A stretch of DNA of 64,000 nucleotides from an uncultured Eubacteriales bacterium (GCA_900551855.1 URXM01000004.1:1-64000), one strand, 5' to 3'. Shown: positions 23,408-32,658, numbered from the stretch's first letter. Program-made: numbers and translations. Notes: a model not told the origin generated them from the letters alone.

Positions 23408-23675
23408 ATTATATTTTTAATAAATATTTTAATTATTTTTTTAATTATTAAGAAAAAAAACTAAATTTAATTTTATTTAAAAATATTAAAAACATTTAAG
23501 TCTTCGATAAATACTGATGTTTAGAGATTTGATAAAAAATATTTAATTTGAGAAAAAATAATAAAAAATATCAAAAAAAACAGTATTTTTATTAAAAAAT
23601 ATGGTTTTTTATTTAATTTATTAAAATTATTATAAATAATTATTATTTTTATTTTTTATTTAATTATTTTATATT
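23408..23675 (+). other. Gene-free, extremely A+T-rich stretch
   Basis: Almost all bases here are A or T, in long runs (for example A8 at 23454 and 23573, T7 at 23432). I find no ORF, tRNA, hairpin with a T tract, or direct repeat array. It separates the ribosomal superoperon from the murB region and may be curved DNA. Confidence 0.7.
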
Positions 23676-23703
23676 TTCACAATTTATTATGCTGGCATAT
23701 ATA
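23676..23703 (+). promoter_or_regulatory. Probable leaderless promoter of murB
   Basis: TTCACA (23676-23681), a 16-base spacer and TATATA (23698-23703), ending 5 bases before the ATG. No SD is visible before murB. The expected start site is at the start codon. Confidence 0.45.
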
Positions 23704-23708
23704 TAAAT

Positions 23709-24578
23709 ATGTTTGAAGAATTTGAATTTTTGAAAGATGCAGACTTATCAAACTTTTCAACTATGAAGACAGGAGGAAAAGCAAAATACATTGTTTTCCC
23801 AAAAAATGTCAAAGAGTTGATTAAGATTTTGAGAATTATCAAAAAGAACAAGTTGAAGTATTATGTTGTTGGAAATGGTAGCAACATTCTTTTTCGTGAT
23901 GAGGGCTATGATGGTGTTTTGATTAGTCTAAAACATTTTAACAAAATTGAGATAGATGATGTGTATGTAAATGTAGGTGCTGGGACAAATCTTTTTTATC
24001 TTAATCATTTTTTGCAAAAGAATGGACTAGGTGGACTTGAATGGTCGTACGGCATTCCTGCAACATTGGGCGGACTTATTGCAAACAATGGCGGTTGCTT
24101 TGGACATGAAATATGTGAATTTGTTGAAGAAGTGATAGTTTTGCAAAAGATGAAAGCTTTTGTTTTATCAAAAGATGAAATTGATTTTTCTTATAGATTT
24201 TCAAGTTTGAAAGATAATTTTATTATTTTGTGTGCAAAATTGAAACTTAAAAAAGAAGATCCTGAGATTATTAAAAATAATATGATCAATTTTTTAGAGA
24301 AAAAGAGAAAACTTCAACCTTGTGAGTTCCCTTCACTTGGTAGTATCTTCAAAAAAAGAATTGTTGGTGATGAGATTTTGTATCCAGCTAAATTGATTGA
24401 CAATCTAGGGCTAAAAGGTGTTAAAATAGGAGGAGCAGAAATCTCTACAAAACACGCGGGATTTATAATCAATGTTGGTGGAGCAAAGACCCAAGATGTT
24501 GTTGATTTGATTGAATATATAGAGAAAAAATTGGCAGAAATTGGTGTAAATGCAGAAAAAGAGATTATCATTTTGTAA
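23709..24578 (+). CDS. murB: UDP-N-acetylenolpyruvoylglucosamine reductase
   Basis: 289 residues. MurB reduces UDP-GlcNAc-enolpyruvate to UDP-MurNAc with NADPH and FAD in the cytoplasm. The FAD segment VGNGSNILF is near residue 54, GIPATLGG near 115, the type II tyrosine-arginine pair SYRFSS at 161-166, the catalytic serine at PSLGSIFKK (Ser212) and the final Glu near 285. The protein lacks the extra type I loop, as in Gram-positive MurB. The start codon is preceded by AT-rich sequence without an SD, and a -10-like box ends 5 bases upstream, so translation may be leaderless. An SD for the next gene follows directly. Confidence 0.96.
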   Translation: MFEEFEFLKDADLSNFSTMKTGGKAKYIVFPKNVKELIKILRIIKKNKLKYYVVGNGSNILFRDEGYDGVLISLKHFNKIEIDDVYVNVGAGTNLFYLNHFLQKNGLGGLEWSYGIPATLGGLIANNGGCFGHEICEFVEEVIVLQKMKAFVLSKDEIDFSYRFSSLKDNFIILCAKLKLKKEDPEIIKNNMINFLEKKRKLQPCEFPSLGSIFKKRIVGDEILYPAKLIDNLGLKGVKIGGAEISTKHAGFIINVGGAKTQDVVDLIEYIEKKLAEIGVNAEKEIIIL

Positions 24579-24589
24579 GGAGGATAATT

Positions 24590-25054
24590 ATGAATAAGTG
24601 GGACAAGCGTTTTATGGATCTTACAGAACAAATTGCCACTTGGTCAAGTTGTTTGCGTAGACAAGTTGGTGCAATTATTGTGAAAGATAAAAGAATTATG
24701 ACAACTGGTTATAATGGTGCTCCTGCTGGTGTTAAAACTTGCGTAGAAAGAGGTAAGTGTTTAAGGGAAGAATTACATATTCCAAGTGGGACGCATGCAG
24801 AAACTTGTTATGCCGCTCATGCAGAACAAAACGCAATTATTCAAGCAGCAAGGGAAGGGTTAAGCCTTAAGGGGTGCAAACTCTACTGCACACATCAACC
24901 TTGTGTTGTTTGCGCAAAAATGATAATAAATGCCGGAATTAAAGAAGTTATTTACAAAGAAGGCTATCCTGATGAATTTTCTGTGAAGATTTTAAGTGAA
25001 GCTGGGGTAAAACTAACTAGATTTGATGAATTGGAAAAAGAGGATAAAGAATGA
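24590..25054 (+). CDS. dCMP deaminase family protein (ComEB-like)
   Basis: 154 residues. It deaminates dCMP to dUMP for thymidylate synthesis. The catalytic zinc site is HAEQN (His77, Glu79) plus PCVVC (Cys105, Cys108). A second, structural zinc site typical of the family is suggested by Cys51, Cys57, His69 and Cys73. The start MNKWDKRFMDLTEQIATWSSC and RQVGAIIV agree with this family. The SD AAGGAGG is 7 bases upstream. It overlaps dtd by 4 bases. Confidence 0.92.
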   Translation: MNKWDKRFMDLTEQIATWSSCLRRQVGAIIVKDKRIMTTGYNGAPAGVKTCVERGKCLREELHIPSGTHAETCYAAHAEQNAIIQAAREGLSLKGCKLYCTHQPCVVCAKMIINAGIKEVIYKEGYPDEFSVKILSEAGVKLTRFDELEKEDKE

Positions 25055-25491
25055 AAGCAGTTATTCAAATTGTTGGACAAGCAACATTGTCTGTTGATAA
25101 CAAACTTATCTCTCAAATAAAAAGAGGAATGGTGGTTTATTTTTGTGTTGAAAAAGGCGATAATGAAGAAAAATTACCTTTTTTTGCAAAAAAATTGGCA
25201 AATTTACGCATTTTTCCTGATGAAAATGGAAAAACAAATCTTTCTGTGAATGACATTTCTGGAGAAATTTTGCTTGTTTCTCAATTTACCTTGGCAGGAG
25301 ATTGTGAGCATGGCAATCGTCCAAGTTTTATTAATGCAGAACTTCCAGAAAGAGCTAATGAAATGTATTTAAAACTTGCAAAAATTCTTGAAAATGAATA
25401 CAAATTGCCTGTTAAACTTGGTGTTTTTGGTGCTGATATGACAATTATGCAAGAAAATAAAGGTCCTTTTACAATTATTTTAGAGAAATAG
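25051..25491 (+). CDS. dtd: D-aminoacyl-tRNA deacylase
   Basis: 146 residues, usual length. DTD hydrolyses D-amino acids (and glycine mischarged on tRNA-Ala) from tRNA. The two active-site motifs are SQFTLAGD near residue 77 and the cis-proline motif at the C-terminus, here NKGPFTIILE where NSGPVT is usual: Gly and cis-Pro are kept. The ATGA overlap with the deaminase suggests translational coupling. Confidence 0.94.
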   Translation: MKAVIQIVGQATLSVDNKLISQIKRGMVVYFCVEKGDNEEKLPFFAKKLANLRIFPDENGKTNLSVNDISGEILLVSQFTLAGDCEHGNRPSFINAELPERANEMYLKLAKILENEYKLPVKLGVFGADMTIMQENKGPFTIILEK

Positions 25492-25502
25492 AACAACATA
25501 TT

Positions 25503-25538
25503 AAAAAGACTTTTACATTTTGTTGTAAAGTCTTTTTT
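25503..25538 (+). terminator. Terminator after dtd
   Basis: AAAAAGACTTTTACA / TGTAAAGTCTTTTTT, a long stem with a short T-rich loop. Confidence 0.9.
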
Positions 25539-25553
25539 ATGCTTGTAAAAAAG

Positions 25554-25562
25554 TGATATAAT
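25554..25562 (+). promoter_or_regulatory. Extended -10 promoter of the PHP-whiA-dnaE unit
   Basis: TGATATAAT contains a TG extension and a perfect TATAAT (25557-25562). No clear -35 is seen. It starts 28 bases before the PHP gene. Confidence 0.5.
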
Positions 25563-25590
25563 TGATATTATATTATTAAGGAGATAATAT

Positions 25591-26355
25591 ATGCTTTTAT
25601 ACGGAGATTATCATACACATACATTATATTCAAGGCATCATCACGGCAAAGGAACTGTTTTGGAAAACGCTTCTGTTGCAGCTGATAAGGGATTGAAACA
25701 AATTGCCATTACTGACCATGGGTTTAATCACGAGTTTTTTGGCATTAGAAGAAAAAATATTCCTAGTCTTCAAGAAGATATTTTAAACGCAAAAGAAATA
25801 ACTGGCGTTGATATTTTGCTTGGGGTAGAAGCAAATTTGATTTCTCTTGACGGAGATGTTGATGTCAGAGAAAGTGATTATGAATTTTTGGATATCTTTT
25901 TGATGGGATATCACAAAATGGTGCATACTTGTTCTATGAAAGACAAATTTTTGCTTTGTTGGGCAAATAATATTGGAAAACACTTTGGAGAAAGCAAAGA
26001 GAGAACAAACAGAAATACTACTGCTCTTTTGAAGGCTCTTGACAAATATCCAATTGATATAATTACACATTTGAATTATGGTTTCCAGACAGACACAATC
26101 GCGATTGCAAAAATGGCAAAACAAAAAGGTATTTATGTTGAACTGAATGGGAAAAGAATAAATTTTACAGAAGATGAAATCAAAATTATGACTGCAGAAG
26201 GGGTGAAGTTTATTGTAAACTCTGATGCTCACACTCCAGACAGAGTAGGTGAAGTCAATAATGGACTTAATTTGATTTATAAATATGATATTCCACTTTC
26301 ACAGGTTGTAAATATTGATAAATTGCCAAAATTTCACAAGAAAAGAGGAAACTAA
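25591..26355 (+). CDS. PHP-domain phosphoesterase (YcdX / histidinol phosphatase-like)
   Basis: 254 residues. The metal-binding motifs of the PHP family are visible: GDYHTHTLYSRHHHG near residue 6, TDHG near 40, a Glu in LGVEANL near 77, MGYHK near 107, THLNYG near 158 and NSDAHTPDRVGE near 210. Such stand-alone PHP proteins hydrolyse phosphate esters, but the natural substrate is not evident. The gene opens a unit with whiA and dnaE; in many Clostridia a PHP gene sits in the same murB-whiA neighbourhood. The SD AAGGAG is present. It overlaps whiA by one base. Confidence 0.9.
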   Translation: MLLYGDYHTHTLYSRHHHGKGTVLENASVAADKGLKQIAITDHGFNHEFFGIRRKNIPSLQEDILNAKEITGVDILLGVEANLISLDGDVDVRESDYEFLDIFLMGYHKMVHTCSMKDKFLLCWANNIGKHFGESKERTNRNTTALLKALDKYPIDIITHLNYGFQTDTIAIAKMAKQKGIYVELNGKRINFTEDEIKIMTAEGVKFIVNSDAHTPDRVGEVNNGLNLIYKYDIPLSQVVNIDKLPKFHKKRGN

Positions 26356-27317
26356 TGAGTTTTTCAAGGGAATCAAAGGAAGAGATTTTAAAGACTGAAA
26401 TAGAGGACGACACTGCTGCCCTTGCTTTTTTGTCGGGGCTTATTCATTCTTGTGGAGAAATTGAGAAAAGCAACAACAAAATTTTTATTAAAATTGTTTC
26501 TGATGTTGAAAAATTGTTTACATATTGTCAAAAATTGATAAAAAGGCTTTATGGAGATGATATAGAACCTGAAATTTCTGAAAACTACAACATAAACAAA
26601 AATACTTTTTATGAAATCTCTTTTGAAGTTGAAAAATTTAAACAACTTCTTTTGGATGTTGGAGTTATTGATTTTTCTGATGGGCTCTCTTTCAATTTTG
26701 ACATTGACAAAAATTTGTTGTTGGAAGATGAAACTCGCAGAGCTTTTATAAAAGGTGTTTACATTGGCTCTAGCACTTCAAGTATCAAACTTTCAAGTGA
26801 TACAACTCAAAGTTGTGGCTCGGGTTATCACATGGAATTTGTTTCACGAAGTCATAATTTTCTGCTTGAATTTTCTAGCATCTTGGCTGAATACAACATT
26901 ATTGGGAAAATTTTTGAAAGAAAAAACTCTTATGTGCTTTATATAAAAGATGTAAACACAATTCAAGATTTGTTGGCACTTATTGGGGCAAATGAGAGTG
27001 TGCTTAAACTCAGCAATGAGATTGTCACAAGAGAGTTGAGAAACAAAGTAAACAGACAGGTTAATTGCATAAATGCAAACATAAACAAAACTGTGGAAGC
27101 AAGTTTGAAGCAGGTTAATGCAATCAACACAATTATAAATACTGTTGGACTTGAAAGTTTGCCAGAAGACTTGCAGGAAGTTGCAGTTTTGAGGCTGGCT
27201 AATCAAGAGGAAAGTTTGGACGAACTTTTAAAATTGTCTACAATTAAACTTACTAGGTCTGGTCTTAATCACAGATTCAGAAAAATTATTAAAATTGCTA
27301 ACGCTTTGGAGGAATGA
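26355..27317 (+). CDS. whiA: WhiA, LAGLIDADG-like DNA-binding regulator
   Basis: 320 residues. MSFSRESKEEILKTEI and FLSGLIHSCGEI match the N-terminal LAGLIDADG-like domain (two halves, the second near RRAFIKGVYIGSSTSS). The C-terminal helix-turn-helix has LPEDLQEVAVLRLANQEESLDELL and LTRSGLNHRFRKI. WhiA is needed for sporulation septation in actinomycetes and affects chromosome segregation and division in Bacillus. It has no nuclease activity. In most Firmicutes rapZ and yvcK stand directly upstream; here neither is present. Confidence 0.94.
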   Translation: MSFSRESKEEILKTEIEDDTAALAFLSGLIHSCGEIEKSNNKIFIKIVSDVEKLFTYCQKLIKRLYGDDIEPEISENYNINKNTFYEISFEVEKFKQLLLDVGVIDFSDGLSFNFDIDKNLLLEDETRRAFIKGVYIGSSTSSIKLSSDTTQSCGSGYHMEFVSRSHNFLLEFSSILAEYNIIGKIFERKNSYVLYIKDVNTIQDLLALIGANESVLKLSNEIVTRELRNKVNRQVNCINANINKTVEASLKQVNAINTIINTVGLESLPEDLQEVAVLRLANQEESLDELLKLSTIKLTRSGLNHRFRKIIKIANALEE

Positions 27318-30300
27318 TGAAAGATTTTGTTCATTTGCATGTTCACACTGAATTTTCGCTTTTGGATGGTATTGCAAGAGTTAACAAATTGGTAGACATA
27401 ACAAAAGAAAGAGGTTACAGTGCTGTGGCCATTACTGACCATGGGAATATGTATGGAACTTTACAATTTTTTGAGGAATGTATTAAGGCTGGCATCAAAC
27501 CTATTATTGGTTGTGAATTTTATATTTGCAACGACTTACATAAAAAACAAGGTAAAGATGACATTGGTCATATTATTTTGTTGGCTAAAAACAACAAAGG
27601 TTATCACAACCTTATGAAAATGAACGAAATCGCTTTCTGTGAAGGATTTTATTACAAACCAAGAATTGACTATGACACATTGGCGAAATATAGTGAAGGT
27701 GTCATTTGTCTTTCTGCTTGTCTTGCGGGGCATATCCCTTCTCTTATTTTGCAAAGGAGATATGATGAGGCAGATGCTTTGGCGCTTAAGCTTAAAGGTA
27801 TGTTTGCTGAAGGTGATTTTTATCTTGAAATTCAAAACCACAATTTACCAGAACAAAAAATAGTCAATCAATATTTGGCAGAGATGTCAAAGAAGTTTAA
27901 CATCAAAATGGTTGCGACAAACGATGTGCACTATCTTTATAAAGAAGATGCAGAAATGCAAGATGTTTTGATGTGTGTGCAAATGGGAAAATATCTTGAC
28001 GACACTGACAGATTGAAGTTTTCTACTGATGAGTTTTATTTGAAAACTTATGATGAAATGATGGAGGCAATGCAGGGCTTTGAAGAAGCTGTTGAAAACA
28101 CTCTTGAAATTGCTGCAAAATGTGATATCACTATTCAAACTAAATCTTTGGGAGAAATACCTTCTGTTGATGCAAAATACAAACTTCCTGCATCAAAAAA
28201 CTACATCCCTGTTTACAAAACTACAACAGGTGAGGAGCCTTATGAGTTTTTGAGAAGAATTTCTTATGAGGGTTTGTATAAAAAATATAAGAATGTGACT
28301 CAAGAACTTATAGACAGACTTGAAATGGAACTTGGCATTGTTAAAGAACAAGGCTTTGTTGAATATTTCTTGATCGTTTGGGATTATATCAACTATGCTG
28401 AAAGTCAGGGCATTCCTGTTGGACCAGGAAGAGGAAGCGGGGCTGGAAGTTTGGTTGCATACTGCTCGGGAATTACTAAAATTGACCCGATCAGATATAA
28501 TTTGTTCTTTGAAAGATTTATCAACAAAGAGCGTGTTTCCATGCCGGACTTTGATGTTGACTTCTGTATGGACAGACGTGGGGAAGTTATTGAATACGTA
28601 AAGAGAAGATATGGCGAAGATCATGTTGCTGGTATTGGAACTTTTGGTTGTATGCAGGCAAAAAATGCCATTCGTGATGTTGGCAGAGTTTTGAGAATTC
28701 CAAATCCTGATGTTATTAAGTTGACAAAACTTATTCCAAATAAATTGCCTGAAGGTATCAAAAAACCTCCTGTGCTTAAGTATTATTTTGGAACAACAAA
28801 CAAGCCAGAAAATGAAAAGTATATAATTCCGGAATTAAGGGAATTGTATGATAATGATGAAAACATCAAAAGAATTGCTGACATGGCTATCAAACTTGAA
28901 GGTGTGCCAAGAAACACATCTCAACACGCTTGTGGTATTTTGATTGCACCAGAACCTGTTGCAAACTTTGTGCCTGTTGCAAAAACAGACAATGAGCGTG
29001 TGACTCAATATAGTATGATTGAGCTTGAGCACCTTGGACTTTTGAAAATGGACTTCCTTGGTCTGAGAACTTTGACAGACATCAAGAAGGCGTGTGATTA
29101 TATCTATCAAAACTATGGAAAGAAAATTGATTTCTATAACATGAGTTATGATGATCCAAAAGTGTTTGAAATGTTGGCTGAAGGCAAAACCGATGCGGTT
29201 TTCCAACTTGAAAGTGCTGGGTTTAAGAAGTTTATGAAAGAACTTAAACCAACCTGTTTGGAAGACATTATCGCGGGAGTTTCCCTTTATCGTCCAGGTC
29301 CTATGGACTCTATTCCAAAGTTTGTCAGAAACAAACAACATCCTGATGAAGTTGTGTATGATGACCCTTGTCTTGAAAACATTTTGGACGTTACTTACGG
29401 CTGTATTGTTTATCAAGAACAGGTTATGAAGATTGTTCAGGTTATGGCTGGCTACAGTTTGGGACAAGCTGACAACATTCGTCGTATTATGGGTAAGAAA
29501 CAAGTTGATAAAATTGACAAGGAAAGAGAAAAGTTTATCAATGGTTGGGAAGATCCAGAAGGCAAAAAGAGCATCCCTGGAGCGATTAAACTTGGGCATG
29601 ATCCAAAAGTCGCTGACAAAATCTTCAATGAAATGAAGGAATTTGCGAAATACGCGTTCAACAAATCTCACGCTGCTGCTTATGCTCATGTAACTTATCA
29701 AACAGCATATTTGAAATATTATTATGAAACAGAATTTATCACTGCTATTTTAAATGACAGAATTGCCAATGCCGATGACATAAAGAAATATGTTTCTTTT
29801 GCTCGTAGTGAAGGAATTCAAGTTTTGCCACCAGATGTAAACAAAAGTACAACATATTTCAATGTTGAAAACAAAGCAATCCGTTTTGGACTTGGCGGTT
29901 TGAAACATGTTGGAACTGCTTTGACCGACAACATTATAAAAGAAAGAGAAGAAAACGGAGAATATAAGAGTTTTGATGATTTTATCACTCGTGCAGTCAA
30001 TGTCGGCGTAAACAAAAAGGCAATTGAATGTCTTATTTTGAGTGGTGCGTTTGACGCTTTTGGTCATTCTCGTTCTCAATATATGGCAGTTTATGAAAAA
30101 CTTGTTGAAAGAGCAGTAAAAGACAAGAAGAGTAATCAACTTGGTCAATTGTCTTTCTTTGGTGAAGACAAACTTGTAGATACAACTGACTATCCTGATA
30201 TCAAAGAATTCAACAAGAAAACTTTGCTTAAATATGAAAGAGATATTATTGGTGTCTATATGTCAGGTCACCCATTGCAAGATTATGTTAAGAGATTTGA

Positions 30301-30907
30301 CAATTACACTTTGACATCTGATATGCTTACATCAAATGTTGAAGATGAAGTTTCTGAAGATGATGATTTTTCTGAAGAAAAAGAAAATACAGAAAGCACT
30401 TTGCAAGATGGACAGCCTTTTGTTTGTGGAGGAATTATCACAGAAGTAAACAAAAAACGTTCTAAGAGTGGAAGAGAAATGTGCTATATGAAATTGGAAG
30501 ATTTGAAAGGCACAATTGAAATTACATTCTTTTCAAACGCATTTTCTAAATACAGAAACATAATTGAAGAAGACAATCTTGTCACCGTCAAAGGCAGAAT
30601 AAACATTCGTGATGGAATGCCTCCATCTGCTGTCGGTGAAGTTGTGATTTTGTGGAAAGATGAGGAAGAAAATTCTTCCAAACCTAAACCAAAACAAAGA
30701 TTATGTTTGCGTTTTGACACAAAAAATCCTGATATATACAGCAAAGTTAAAAATTCTATTGCTTCATATCCAGGAGAAACCCAAGTTGTCATAAAGTGTG
30801 TTTCTTCAAACAAAGTGTTCAATTATCAACAACAAGTTAGAATCAACAATTATTTGATAAACGAATTGAGCGGAATTATAGGTAGCGAAAATATTGTAGT
30901 ACAATAA
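27314..30907 (+). CDS. dnaE: DNA polymerase III subunit alpha, DnaE type
   Basis: 1197 residues, a full-length C-family polymerase. The N-terminal PHP domain begins FVHLHVHTEFSLLDG and has AITDHGNMYG. The polymerase palm carries GPGRGSGAGSLVAYC near residue 372 and the catalytic PDFDVDFC near 410. Later come the tandem HhH region and an OB domain (PFVCGGIITEVNKKRSKSG). A low-complexity acidic insert (EDEVSEDDDFSEEKENTES) precedes the OB domain. It lacks the PolC exonuclease insert. The ATG at 27314 overlaps the whiA stop; ATG 27317 is equally possible with the GGAGGA SD. Confidence 0.97.
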   Translation: MMKDFVHLHVHTEFSLLDGIARVNKLVDITKERGYSAVAITDHGNMYGTLQFFEECIKAGIKPIIGCEFYICNDLHKKQGKDDIGHIILLAKNNKGYHNLMKMNEIAFCEGFYYKPRIDYDTLAKYSEGVICLSACLAGHIPSLILQRRYDEADALALKLKGMFAEGDFYLEIQNHNLPEQKIVNQYLAEMSKKFNIKMVATNDVHYLYKEDAEMQDVLMCVQMGKYLDDTDRLKFSTDEFYLKTYDEMMEAMQGFEEAVENTLEIAAKCDITIQTKSLGEIPSVDAKYKLPASKNYIPVYKTTTGEEPYEFLRRISYEGLYKKYKNVTQELIDRLEMELGIVKEQGFVEYFLIVWDYINYAESQGIPVGPGRGSGAGSLVAYCSGITKIDPIRYNLFFERFINKERVSMPDFDVDFCMDRRGEVIEYVKRRYGEDHVAGIGTFGCMQAKNAIRDVGRVLRIPNPDVIKLTKLIPNKLPEGIKKPPVLKYYFGTTNKPENEKYIIPELRELYDNDENIKRIADMAIKLEGVPRNTSQHACGILIAPEPVANFVPVAKTDNERVTQYSMIELEHLGLLKMDFLGLRTLTDIKKACDYIYQNYGKKIDFYNMSYDDPKVFEMLAEGKTDAVFQLESAGFKKFMKELKPTCLEDIIAGVSLYRPGPMDSIPKFVRNKQHPDEVVYDDPCLENILDVTYGCIVYQEQVMKIVQVMAGYSLGQADNIRRIMGKKQVDKIDKEREKFINGWEDPEGKKSIPGAIKLGHDPKVADKIFNEMKEFAKYAFNKSHAAAYAHVTYQTAYLKYYYETEFITAILNDRIANADDIKKYVSFARSEGIQVLPPDVNKSTTYFNVENKAIRFGLGGLKHVGTALTDNIIKEREENGEYKSFDDFITRAVNVGVNKKAIECLILSGAFDAFGHSRSQYMAVYEKLVERAVKDKKSNQLGQLSFFGEDKLVDTTDYPDIKEFNKKTLLKYERDIIGVYMSGHPLQDYVKRFDNYTLTSDMLTSNVEDEVSEDDDFSEEKENTESTLQDGQPFVCGGIITEVNKKRSKSGREMCYMKLEDLKGTIEITFFSNAFSKYRNIIEEDNLVTVKGRINIRDGMPPSAVGEVVILWKDEEENSSKPKPKQRLCLRFDTKNPDIYSKVKNSIASYPGETQVVIKCVSSNKVFNYQQQVRINNYLINELSGIIGSENIVVQ

Positions 30908-30916
30908 AGGATATTT

Positions 30917-31795
30917 ATGAAAATATTAGTTTTAGCAAGTGGTGGCGATGCACCAGGAATGAACAGATTTATGTGGGAGATATACAGAAAGTTTAAGAAA
31001 AATGTATATTTTGCTTTTGCCGGCTTTACTGGGCTTGTAAATGGTCAAATTTTTCCTTTGTCTGAAGTGATTGACAAATCAAAAAGAAATTGTGCTGGCA
31101 TTGTGACGAAATCTTCTAGATGTCCAGAATTTAAACAGGCAAAATACTTCAATATGGGTTTGGAATTTGCAAAAAAATTTGATGCAGTTGTTATTCTTGG
31201 CGGAAATGGTTCTGAAAAAGGAGCAAAAAGGCTTTTTGAAAATGGCGTAAACACAATTTTTGTGCCTGGAACCATTGACAACGATGTTGATGATTGTTTT
31301 TACAGCATAGGCTTTTCTACTGCTGTGAAAGAAGCGGTCTATTCTGTAAACAACACTATGCCAAGCATAGATGCCTTCTTGAATGCTTGCCTATTTGAAG
31401 TTATGGGCAGAGAGGATAGTGCAATATGCAGAGAAGTCGGAAAGCAAGTTAACGCTGACTATATGGTTGTTGATGAAAAATCTTTGGATTTTGAAAAAAT
31501 GAAAAATGTTATTCTTAAAAAATACATTGCTTCAAGCAGTGCAAAAATTATTGTAAGAGAAAACATTATGAACATCACAGAAATCGCTTCCAAACTCAAC
31601 GAAATGCTTGGAATGAACATCGTTAAAACTCAAATTGTTGGAAGAACTCAAAGGGGAGGTAAGCCAACAAAAGAAGAATTGTCTATGGCTGTTAAGTTTG
31701 CAAAAGAGACAATTAGATGCATAAAGACAAAAGTTTTGGGCGTTAGAGTTTTGGCAGACAAAAACAAAAAAATTATTGTTGAAGAATTCAAATAA
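30917..31795 (+). CDS. pfkA: 6-phosphofructokinase family protein with an altered ATP motif
   Basis: 292 residues, about 30 shorter than typical PfkA (near 320). Family features are LASGGDAPGMN at the start, SSRCPEF near residue 66, the catalytic PGTIDND (Asp121, Asp123), MGR near 163 and TQRGGKPT near 244. The metal/ATP motif GGDGS is GGNGS here (Asn97 for the Mg-binding Asp), and the usual LGHIQRGG is VGRTQRGG, losing a conserved substrate histidine. The normal 25-residue effector-binding C-terminus is abbreviated. Position after dnaE is the classical place for pfkA in Firmicutes, but no pyk follows. It could be a working enzyme with changed properties or a regulatory paralogue. Confidence 0.85.
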   Translation: MKILVLASGGDAPGMNRFMWEIYRKFKKNVYFAFAGFTGLVNGQIFPLSEVIDKSKRNCAGIVTKSSRCPEFKQAKYFNMGLEFAKKFDAVVILGGNGSEKGAKRLFENGVNTIFVPGTIDNDVDDCFYSIGFSTAVKEAVYSVNNTMPSIDAFLNACLFEVMGREDSAICREVGKQVNADYMVVDEKSLDFEKMKNVILKKYIASSSAKIIVRENIMNITEIASKLNEMLGMNIVKTQIVGRTQRGGKPTKEELSMAVKFAKETIRCIKTKVLGVRVLADKNKKIIVEEFK

Positions 31796-31821
31796 AAGAA
31801 GTCAAATTGACTTCTTTTTTA
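31796..31821. terminator. Terminator after pfkA, possibly shared
   Basis: AAGAAGTCA-AAT-TGACTTCTT followed by TTTTATT on the plus strand. It lies between convergent genes; on the minus strand it is followed by TTTTATTT, so it may serve both. Confidence 0.85.
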
Positions 31822-31827
31822 TTGTTG

Positions 31828-32553
31828 TTATCCAAGCAATATTTCACAGTAAGTTTGTTTGATAAGAGAAGAAAAAGTTTGTGTTTGAGTGTCATAATTT
31901 TCACTTATCAAATTTGAGAGATAATCATTTGTTTTTGTCAGTGTGCTTTGTAATTTTTTCAAATTATCATCTTTGGTATCTTTGAAATATGTGTCAAAAT
32001 TTGCTTTGATTGAAACATTGTTTGAATATATTGTGTTGCACTCTATCTTTGCTTTTGTTTTGTCAAAAACACTTGTGTCCAGACTTATCGCGACATCATA
32101 AAGATTTTTGAAGGTTTCAACTGATGATTTTATGCCGTTTGAAAGCATAGTCTTTTCATCGGCTGTGAAATTGCCTTCTATTTGAATTGTATCAAGTGTT
32201 ATTGTCAAAATTTCTGCTTCTATGCCGTTTGTTTTCAAGTTGTTTTTTACAAGTTCGGCATCGTTATAATTTTCATAAATGCTGGCAATAAGATAAAAAT
32301 TCCCATCTTTTTCATAAATGTATCCAGCACCATTTTGAGATTGCAAATTTTCTTTTTGTGAAGTAAGATCATTTTCTGATGTTGAACTTGCCATTGAAAT
32401 TGCATACAAATTTTGTGAATCACTGGACACAACAGAAGTGTATTGAAACAAACTTGAAGTGACTATTGCGGTTGAAATCAAATAGCCACAAGATATGCAC
32501 GAACAAATTGCGACAACAAAAATAAAAAATGAAAGAACAGAAAACTTTTTCAT
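31828..32553 (-). CDS. Membrane-anchored SPOR-like protein
   Basis: 241 residues. The N-terminus has a hydrophobic segment (residues 7-35, FFIFVVAICSCISCGYLIST), either an anchor or signal. Residues about 75-118 (AGYIYEKDGNFYLIASIYEN then DAELVKNNLKTNGIEAEIL) fit the SPOR fold, which binds denuded peptidoglycan glycan strands at division or sporulation septa. The C-terminal half is helical and unknown. On the minus strand a perfect TATAAT ends 6 bases before the ATG and no SD is present, suggesting leaderless translation. It is divergent from the patatin gene. Confidence 0.7.
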   Translation of the reverse strand: MKKFSVLSFFIFVVAICSCISCGYLISTAIVTSSLFQYTSVVSSDSQNLYAISMASSTSENDLTSQKENLQSQNGAGYIYEKDGNFYLIASIYENYNDAELVKNNLKTNGIEAEILTITLDTIQIEGNFTADEKTMLSNGIKSSVETFKNLYDVAISLDTSVFDKTKAKIECNTIYSNNVSIKANFDTYFKDTKDDNLKKLQSTLTKTNDYLSNLISENYDTQTQTFSSLIKQTYCEILLG

Positions 32554-32559
32554 AATTCT

Positions 32560-32565
32560 ATTATA
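32560..32565 (-). promoter_or_regulatory. -10 box of a leaderless promoter (SPOR gene)
   Basis: Perfect TATAAT on the minus strand with only AGAATT between it and the ATG. The -35 is weak (GTATAT at 17 bases). Confidence 0.5.
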
Positions 32566-32621
32566 TTTTTATTGTTTTTGACATATACCTTTCAAAGCAA
32601 ATTGAATTAAATCGAAAATTG

Positions 32622-32651
32622 TTTTTAATTTCAAAAAAACTTTGCTATAAT
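32622..32651 (+). promoter_or_regulatory. Leaderless promoter of the patatin gene
   Basis: Perfect TATAAT (32646-32651) ends 7 bases before the ATG at 32659. TTTTTA at 32622 is a weak -35 at 18 bases. The intervening TATTGAT holds no SD. Confidence 0.5.
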
Positions 32652-32658
32652 TATTGAT

